64,000 bases of DNA, taken from contig CALAUA010000014.1 in the NCBI GenBank assembly GCA_937891975.1, positions 186,001 through 250,000 on the forward strand, written 5' to 3'. A model generated the notes under the pieces. The model worked only from the letters and a program-made list of their open reading frames with translations. It was not told the DNA's origin and did no database searches. Source of the DNA: an uncultured Bacteroidales bacterium (lineage in GTDB: Bacteria > Bacteroidota > Bacteroidia > Bacteroidales > Paludibacteraceae). Shown here piece by piece: positions 59,575-64,000 of this stretch; the stretch's first letter is position 1; each line of letters opens with the position of its first letter. A program made the translations under genes and the position numbers.

Positions 59575-59640
59575 ACATAAACAACTTTATTCAACAACAT
59601 TCCGCTCGCCAACATCGCGAGCGGCAGGGAATATAAAAAA
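59575..59640 (+). promoter_or_regulatory. 5' leader with CAACAA repeats and GC hairpin, copy 2
   Basis: CAACAACAT-type sequence, then CCGCTCGC (59602-59609) pairing with GCGAGCGG (59617-59624), then CAGGGAAT. The ATG follows 25 nt after the hairpin. Same design as 51161-51225 with a compensated stem sequence. Confidence 0.6.
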
Positions 59641-59648
59641 GATAAAGC

Positions 59649-60464
59649 ATGCGTAAATGGTTGTTCATATTGCTAATTATCATGTGTTTTCAAGCAATAG
59701 CTCGGGCAGATGATTGGGGTGTGGAGCATGAGAATGTGCTGAGCGTGCGGTATGGAGGCATATGGATGCAAGATCAGTACTTGAGTCCCCTACTCTACTC
59801 GGGGCAACAAGTGGGACTGAGCAACGAATGGTGGCAAGAGTTTCGATGTGATAGCACGAAGAAGTGGGAGAACGTGGGGAAGATAGATGTGGGATTTGGT
59901 TGGATGTACAACAATATGTACACAAATTTGATATATTCATTAGGGCTGCATGGCGGTTGGGGAGCATGCTACAATTGGCATTTTACTGATTATGGATTGC
60001 GCGTGAAGTTGGGGCCATACCTGGATGTGGATTTGATGGGAAAGATGCATGGCAGTAGTGTGAATAAGCCCTATTCGATGGATTTGGCGGTGAATCTGTG
60101 CGCTATGGGCGGATTGGAATGGGCATTTCGAGCGAAAAAGACCAGTTACAGACTGCGTTATTTGGTGCGGGCAAATATGATAGGCATGGACTACCTACCC
60201 GATTATTGGCATTCGTATTACGAGATGGGCGAAGGCGTGTTGGGCGATTTTCGTTGTGCAGGCATGTGGAATCACAGGCACCTGCAACACGAACTGACGT
60301 TTGATATGCAGTTGAAACGGAGCACTTGGCGCGTGGGCATAGCGCATGAGTATTTGGAATACGGAGAGAAGGGTATGATGTTCTCGCGCGAGATGGTGAG
60401 TGCGGTAGTGGGCTGTGTGTGGCAGTATCGCGTGAGAGGAGCAAAAGATTTGACGGTATGGTAA
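59649..60464 (+). CDS. Predicted outer-membrane beta-barrel protein (DUF3316-like)
   Basis: 271 residues. Signal peptide about 1-20 (IARADDW), then alternating amphipathic strands rich in Tyr and Trp (NVLSVRYGGIWMQDQYL, GFGWMYNNMYTNLIYSLGLHGGWGA), typical of small Bacteroidetes barrels; the layout resembles DUF3316 proteins but the assignment is tentative. Function unknown. The last 7 bp overlap the start of the S41 protease gene, so the two are coupled. Confidence 0.75.
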   Translation: MRKWLFILLIIMCFQAIARADDWGVEHENVLSVRYGGIWMQDQYLSPLLYSGQQVGLSNEWWQEFRCDSTKKWENVGKIDVGFGWMYNNMYTNLIYSLGLHGGWGACYNWHFTDYGLRVKLGPYLDVDLMGKMHGSSVNKPYSMDLAVNLCAMGGLEWAFRAKKTSYRLRYLVRANMIGMDYLPDYWHSYYEMGEGVLGDFRCAGMWNHRHLQHELTFDMQLKRSTWRVGIAHEYLEYGEKGMMFSREMVSAVVGCVWQYRVRGAKDLTVW

Positions 60465-61498
60465 GAAAGTGGATGGTAGATAGTGTAAAGTGGATAGGCA
60501 ATGGGCTATTGGCTATAGGATTATTGTGCGGTTGTACGCATGAGTTTGATAATCATAAGAATACGCCATCGGAGAACTTTGAAGCGTTGTGGCAGATTAT
60601 TGATGAGAAATACTGCTTGTTTGATGATAAACAGGTGGATTGGGATTCGGTGTATGCTGAGTATCAGCCGCAGTTTGATACGATGAAGTTGGTGGCGTTT
60701 GAGGATCAGTATCGAATGTTTGACCTGATGGAAGAGATGTTGAACACTTTGGAAGACGGACATGTGAATCTGTATACGCCATTCGATGTGTCGGTTTGCA
60801 GCTCATGGTACGAGGGATATCCAACGAACTTCGATTCGGAGATACTGACGAAATACTATTTGAAAAACTACCGCAGGGCAGGGGGATTGAACTATTGCAA
60901 GATAGATGGCGATAGTATTGGGTATGTGTATTATGGTTCGTTCTCGGATAGTTTTTCGTATTTGAACTGGCTGATGGTGATGAACTATTTTGCTGATTGT
61001 AAGGGGATTGTGTTGGATGTGCGGAATAACGGTGGCGGAAGTATGGAGAATGCGTATCGACTGGCTGCTCCGTTCTTCTCGAAAGACACCGTGGTGGGGT
61101 ATTGGCAGCATAAGTCGGGTAGGGAGCATGATGCGTTTTCGGAGATAGAGGAGATGAAACTGGAAGATAGCAAAGGCAATTGGATGCGTCCTGTGGTGGT
61201 GCTGTGCAATAGGCATAGTTATTCGGCGGCGAATTTCTTTGTGAGTATCATGCGCTATGCGGATAACTGTTTGGTGCTGGGCGGAAAGAGTGGGGGAGGA
61301 GGCGGTATGCCGATGAGTTATGAGTTGCCCAATGGATGGATGGTGCGCTTCTCAAGCGTGAAGATGTACGACAGAGATATGCAGAGTATTGAGGGGGGAG
61401 TTAGGCCGCATCTGCTTGTGAATCAGCACTCTGAAGATAAAGATGATTTGATAGAAGAGGCGGTGGATTTGATATATTCGGCATATAAGAAGGAGTAA
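60458..61498 (+). CDS. S41-family peptidase lipoprotein
   Basis: 346 residues from ATG 60458, which overlaps the previous stop. The signal peptide ends in LLCGC, a lipobox. Residues about 40-110 are an N-terminal helical S41 domain (FEALWQIIDEKYCLFDDKQVDW, LLNTLEDGHVNLYTP region), and the C-terminal catalytic domain has VLDVRNNGGGSMENA and the Ser nucleophile in CNRHSYSAANFF, then GGKSGGGGGMP. It is a C-terminal-processing-like protease in the periplasm or at the surface; target unknown. Confidence 0.9.
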   Translation: MVRKWMVDSVKWIGNGLLAIGLLCGCTHEFDNHKNTPSENFEALWQIIDEKYCLFDDKQVDWDSVYAEYQPQFDTMKLVAFEDQYRMFDLMEEMLNTLEDGHVNLYTPFDVSVCSSWYEGYPTNFDSEILTKYYLKNYRRAGGLNYCKIDGDSIGYVYYGSFSDSFSYLNWLMVMNYFADCKGIVLDVRNNGGGSMENAYRLAAPFFSKDTVVGYWQHKSGREHDAFSEIEEMKLEDSKGNWMRPVVVLCNRHSYSAANFFVSIMRYADNCLVLGGKSGGGGGMPMSYELPNGWMVRFSSVKMYDRDMQSIEGGVRPHLLVNQHSEDKDDLIEEAVDLIYSAYKKE

Positions 61499-61502
61499 GA
61501 AT

Positions 61503-62159
61503 ATGATAGAAGTAAAAAATATACACAAGTCGTTTGGCACGTTGGAAGTGCTGAAGGGGGTAGATCTGACCGTGGAGAAAGGTGAGATTGTGAGTATCAT
61601 TGGAAAGAGTGGGGCAGGAAAGACTACTCTACTACAGATTATTGGTACGCTGGACAAGCCCGACGCAGGTAATGTGGTGATTGATGGGGTGGATGTGTTT
61701 GCGTTGAAGGAGAAAGAGTTGGCGGATTTTCGCAATAGGCATATAGGATTTATCTTTCAGTTTCATCAGTTGTTGCCAGAGTTTAATGCGTTGGAGAACG
61801 TGATGATGCCTGCAATGATTGCTCGTGTGCCAGAGAAAGAGGCAGAGAAGAGGGCAGTGCAGTTGCTAACGGAACTGGGTATGGCTGAGCGACTTACGCA
61901 TAAACCTAATCAGTTGTCGGGTGGCGAGAAACAAAGGGTTGCAGCAGCGAGAGCGATGATGATGTCGCCTGATGTGATATTGGCGGATGAGCCAAGTGGT
62001 AGTCTGGATGAGAGCAACAAGAAGGAGCTTCATAAGTTGCTATTGCAGATGCGTGAGCAGTATGGTCAAACAATCATTATTGTGACGCATGATAAAGAAT
62101 TGGCAGAGATTAGTGACAGAGTGATTGAAATGAAAGATGGTGTAGTATTTAGAGTTTAG
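61503..62159 (+). CDS. lolD: ABC transporter ATP-binding protein, LolD-like
   Basis: 218 residues. Walker A GKSGAGKTTLL, Q-loop FIFQFHQLLPEF, signature LSGGEKQRVAAARAM, Walker B VILADEPSGSLD, switch IIVTHD. The FHQLLPEF-NALENVMMPA pattern is the LolD type. It would drive release of lipoproteins from the inner membrane; its permease partner is not adjacent here. It follows the protease gene by 4 bp. The stop codon lies in a TTTAGTG repeat. Confidence 0.9.
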   Translation: MIEVKNIHKSFGTLEVLKGVDLTVEKGEIVSIIGKSGAGKTTLLQIIGTLDKPDAGNVVIDGVDVFALKEKELADFRNRHIGFIFQFHQLLPEFNALENVMMPAMIARVPEKEAEKRAVQLLTELGMAERLTHKPNQLSGGEKQRVAAARAMMMSPDVILADEPSGSLDESNKKELHKLLLQMREQYGQTIIIVTHDKELAEISDRVIEMKDGVVFRV

Positions 62160-62168
62160 TGTTTAGAG
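62146..62168 (+). repeat. TTTAGTG-type 7-bp repeat between lolD and gldB
   Basis: TATTTAG, AGTTTAG, TGTTTAG, AGATGAG, including the 16-mer AGTTTAGTGTTTAGAG (62153-62168). It includes the lolD stop and reaches the gldB ATG at 62169. Confidence 0.65.
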
Positions 62169-63170
62169 ATGAGAAAAAGTGTATTGATTATACTGGCGGT
62201 GGTGCTATGCGGGTGCGGGAATAAGTATCAGTATATCCCTAAAGATATTGAGGCAGTAGAAGTGGAGATTGTGCGGTTTGATAGTGTGCAGTTGGCGGTA
62301 CGATCAGATAGTGTGCGGCAAGACATAGAGCAATTATATAATGATTATGAAGAGTTTATGCCTATATTTGTAGAAGGGATATTGGGGTTGCCTACAGAGG
62401 ATACGGTATATTTTTGTGAGTTGTATGCCGATTTCTTGACTGACACTTTGTTGGGTTTTGCACAGACCCATGCCAAGGTACAATCGATGTTTTCGAATGT
62501 AGATAGTCTGCAAGATGCATTGAATGAGGGCTTTTCGCGATTGCATTACCTGTATCCTAAGTGGGATATTCCGAGTGTGTATCTGTTTGTTTCGGGTTTT
62601 AATTCTTCTGTGATGTACTACGAAGATATTATTGGTGTGGGAGTGGATATGTATTTGGGAAGTGATTATCCATACTATAATCAAGTGGTGTATGATTATC
62701 AAAAACAGACTATGCGCAAGGCGTGCGTTGCAGGAGATGTGTTGGGCACATATTTAGCATATCATATTTCGTATAATAGCAAGTATAACAGGTTGTTAGA
62801 GCAAATGATTTTCCGTGGAAAGCAGTTATTTTTACTTGGAGAGTTGTTGCCTAATGAGCCGGCTTGGGAGTTGATTGGCTACTCGAAAGAGCAATGGGAT
62901 TGGTGCGAAATGTATGAGCAGGCGATCTGGAATAGGATGATGGAGAAGCGGGATTTGTTTAAGACGGAGTCGATGTTAATCAACTCATATTTGAACGATG
63001 GGCCGTTTACAGCAGAGATTTCTCAAGAGTCTCCAGGACGCTTGGGATTGTGGGTAGGATGGCGTATAGTGGATAGTTATATGACTAATAATAAGGATGT
63101 TACCTTGATAGACCTGCTGAGTGAAGGTGATGCACAAAAGATATTAGAGCAGAGTTATTACAAGCCATGA
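62169..63170 (+). CDS. gldB: GldB-type lipoprotein
   Basis: 333 residues. Lipoprotein signal ending in CGCG with Cys about residue 16. The pattern VEIVRFDSVQLAV..., FMPIFVEGILGLP, LYPKWDIPSVYLFVSGFNSSVMYYEDIIGVGVDMYLGSDYPYY, and CVAGDVLGTYLAYHIS fits the gliding-motility lipoprotein GldB family. Homologues occur also in Bacteroidales that do not glide, so it likely has an envelope role. Its stop overlaps the next start (ATGA). Confidence 0.9.
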   Translation: MRKSVLIILAVVLCGCGNKYQYIPKDIEAVEVEIVRFDSVQLAVRSDSVRQDIEQLYNDYEEFMPIFVEGILGLPTEDTVYFCELYADFLTDTLLGFAQTHAKVQSMFSNVDSLQDALNEGFSRLHYLYPKWDIPSVYLFVSGFNSSVMYYEDIIGVGVDMYLGSDYPYYNQVVYDYQKQTMRKACVAGDVLGTYLAYHISYNSKYNRLLEQMIFRGKQLFLLGELLPNEPAWELIGYSKEQWDWCEMYEQAIWNRMMEKRDLFKTESMLINSYLNDGPFTAEISQESPGRLGLWVGWRIVDSYMTNNKDVTLIDLLSEGDAQKILEQSYYKP

Positions 63171-64000
63171 GACGAGAAGATTTTCCGATATTGAACGAAA
63201 CTGTGCACGGACGAGCGTTGGTGTATCTAGATAATGCAGCTACGACACAAAAACCACAGGTGGTGATAGATGCGATAGTGGAGGCATATAGCCATTGGAA
63301 TGCCAATGTGCATCGTGGAGTACATCATCTCAGTCAAGTGGCTACGCAAAAGCACGAGAAGTCACGCGAGAAAGTGGCGCAACTGATTCGTGCGCAGTCA
63401 TCAGAGGAGATTATCTTCACGAAGGGTACAACGGATAGTATCAACATGTTGGCACGCAGTTTTGGCGATGCGATGGTGGGTGAAGGTGATGAGATAATCG
63501 TTAGCCAATTGGAGCACCACTCGAATATCGTGCCATGGCAAATGCTGTGTGAGCGCAAGGGAGCAGTATTGAAGGTGATTCCTTTGCGTGAAGATTTATC
63601 GCTTGATATAGAGGCATTTAAAGAGTTGTTAAGTGAGAGGACACGATTGGTGTCTGTGGCACATGTGAGCAATGTGTTGGGCATTGTGAATCCGATAGAA
63701 GAGATTGTGCGATTGGCGCATGAGAAGGGTGTAGCAGTATGTGTGGATGGTGCGCAGTCGGTGCCTCATTTGGAGGTAGATGTACAGCTATTAGATTGCG
63801 ATTTCTTGGTGATGAGTGCGCACAAGATGTATGGTCCAACGGGCTTGGGCGTGCTGTATGGCAAGAAAGAGTGGCTAGATAAGTTGCCTCCAGCAGAGGG
63901 TGGGGGAGAGATGATAGAGCATGTGAGTTTTCAGAAAACGACATACAATGTGTTGCCCTATAAGTTTGAGGCAGGTACACCGAATTATGTAGGCAGTCAT
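63167..64000 (+). CDS. sufS: Cysteine desulfurase SufS, C-terminus outside window
   Basis: 278 residues visible. YLDNAATTQKP, NVHRGVHHLSQ, EHHSNIVPW and the PLP lysine in SAHKMYGPTGLG identify a group II (SufS-like) cysteine desulfurase, which takes sulfur from cysteine for iron-sulfur cluster assembly. The catalytic Cys is beyond the right edge. The ATG overlaps the gldB stop, so it is translationally coupled. Confidence 0.95.
   Translation, partial: MRREDFPILNETVHGRALVYLDNAATTQKPQVVIDAIVEAYSHWNANVHRGVHHLSQVATQKHEKSREKVAQLIRAQSSEEIIFTKGTTDSINMLARSFGDAMVGEGDEIIVSQLEHHSNIVPWQMLCERKGAVLKVIPLREDLSLDIEAFKELLSERTRLVSVAHVSNVLGIVNPIEEIVRLAHEKGVAVCVDGAQSVPHLEVDVQLLDCDFLVMSAHKMYGPTGLGVLYGKKEWLDKLPPAEGGGEMIEHVSFQKTTYNVLPYKFEAGTPNYVGSH

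Overview
The window is chromosomal DNA from a member of the Bacteroidota, most likely an uncultured Bacteroidales. The evidence is a SusC/SusD pair, a GldB-type lipoprotein, a DUF3127 protein, the mreBCD-mrdA-rodA order, tmRNA with a GNNTVALAA tag, and about twenty promoters with the Bacteroidetes -7 box TAnnTTTG (usually followed by C). No rRNA, CRISPR array, insertion sequence, prophage or plasmid gene was seen.

Layout. 1-8.2 kb: an Ig-like lipoprotein (cut by the left edge), SusD and SusC, with a propeller/LuxR-HTH regulator behind them that is actually the last gene of a pgk operon (8.2-10.8 kb). 10.8-13.2 kb: a repeat-rich stretch with a lipoprotein, a small hypothetical gene and a candidate structured RNA. 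13.2-17.2 kb: a CatA-like acetyltransferase coupled to a divergent tryptophanase-family lyase, then corA and rsmA. 17.3-23.4 kb: gtrA, a beta-barrel/HhH protein, a flippase-like membrane protein and malQ. 23.5-30.7 kb: radical SAM/SPASM, rpiB, a shortened QueG-like protein, a Cys-less TlpA-like lipoprotein, marC, an SGNH hydrolase, a membrane LytTR regulator, plsC and a PfkB kinase. 30.9-43.3 kb: tRNA-Asn, a formylglycine-generating-enzyme-like protein, the rod-shape and elongasome operon (mreB to rodA) running into yraN and mnmG, a near-perfect parS site, apt and uvrC. 43.3-50.5 kb: a DUF6249/ECF sigma/membrane-protein module flanked by a 19-bp direct repeat, then a five-gene MacAB-TolC-like export operon. 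50.5-58.2 kb: a second structured RNA, GNAT, Sir2, maf, UbiA, a GH13 amylase, ackA and pta. 58.2-64 kb: tRNA-CAU, tmRNA, tsaE, a predicted outer-membrane protein, an S41 protease, lolD, gldB and the start of sufS.

The most unusual feature is a set of degenerate short tandem repeats. There are about ten families, each with its own fixed period of 7, 8, 9, 10 or 11 bp, and most families recur at two or three distant loci. They fill intergenic gaps, sit right before start codons, supply stop codons, and in three genes (maf, tsaE, radical SAM) lie inside the reading frame. Small perfect hairpins accompany several of them. Two stand-alone candidate RNA genes share the same promoter box and 5' end and have similar predicted rod-like folds, which is the other main lead.

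Metabolically the window covers glycan import, alpha-glucan use (malQ, GH13), lower glycolysis (pgk) and acetate formation (pta-ackA), with cell-shape control, envelope export and tRNA modification.
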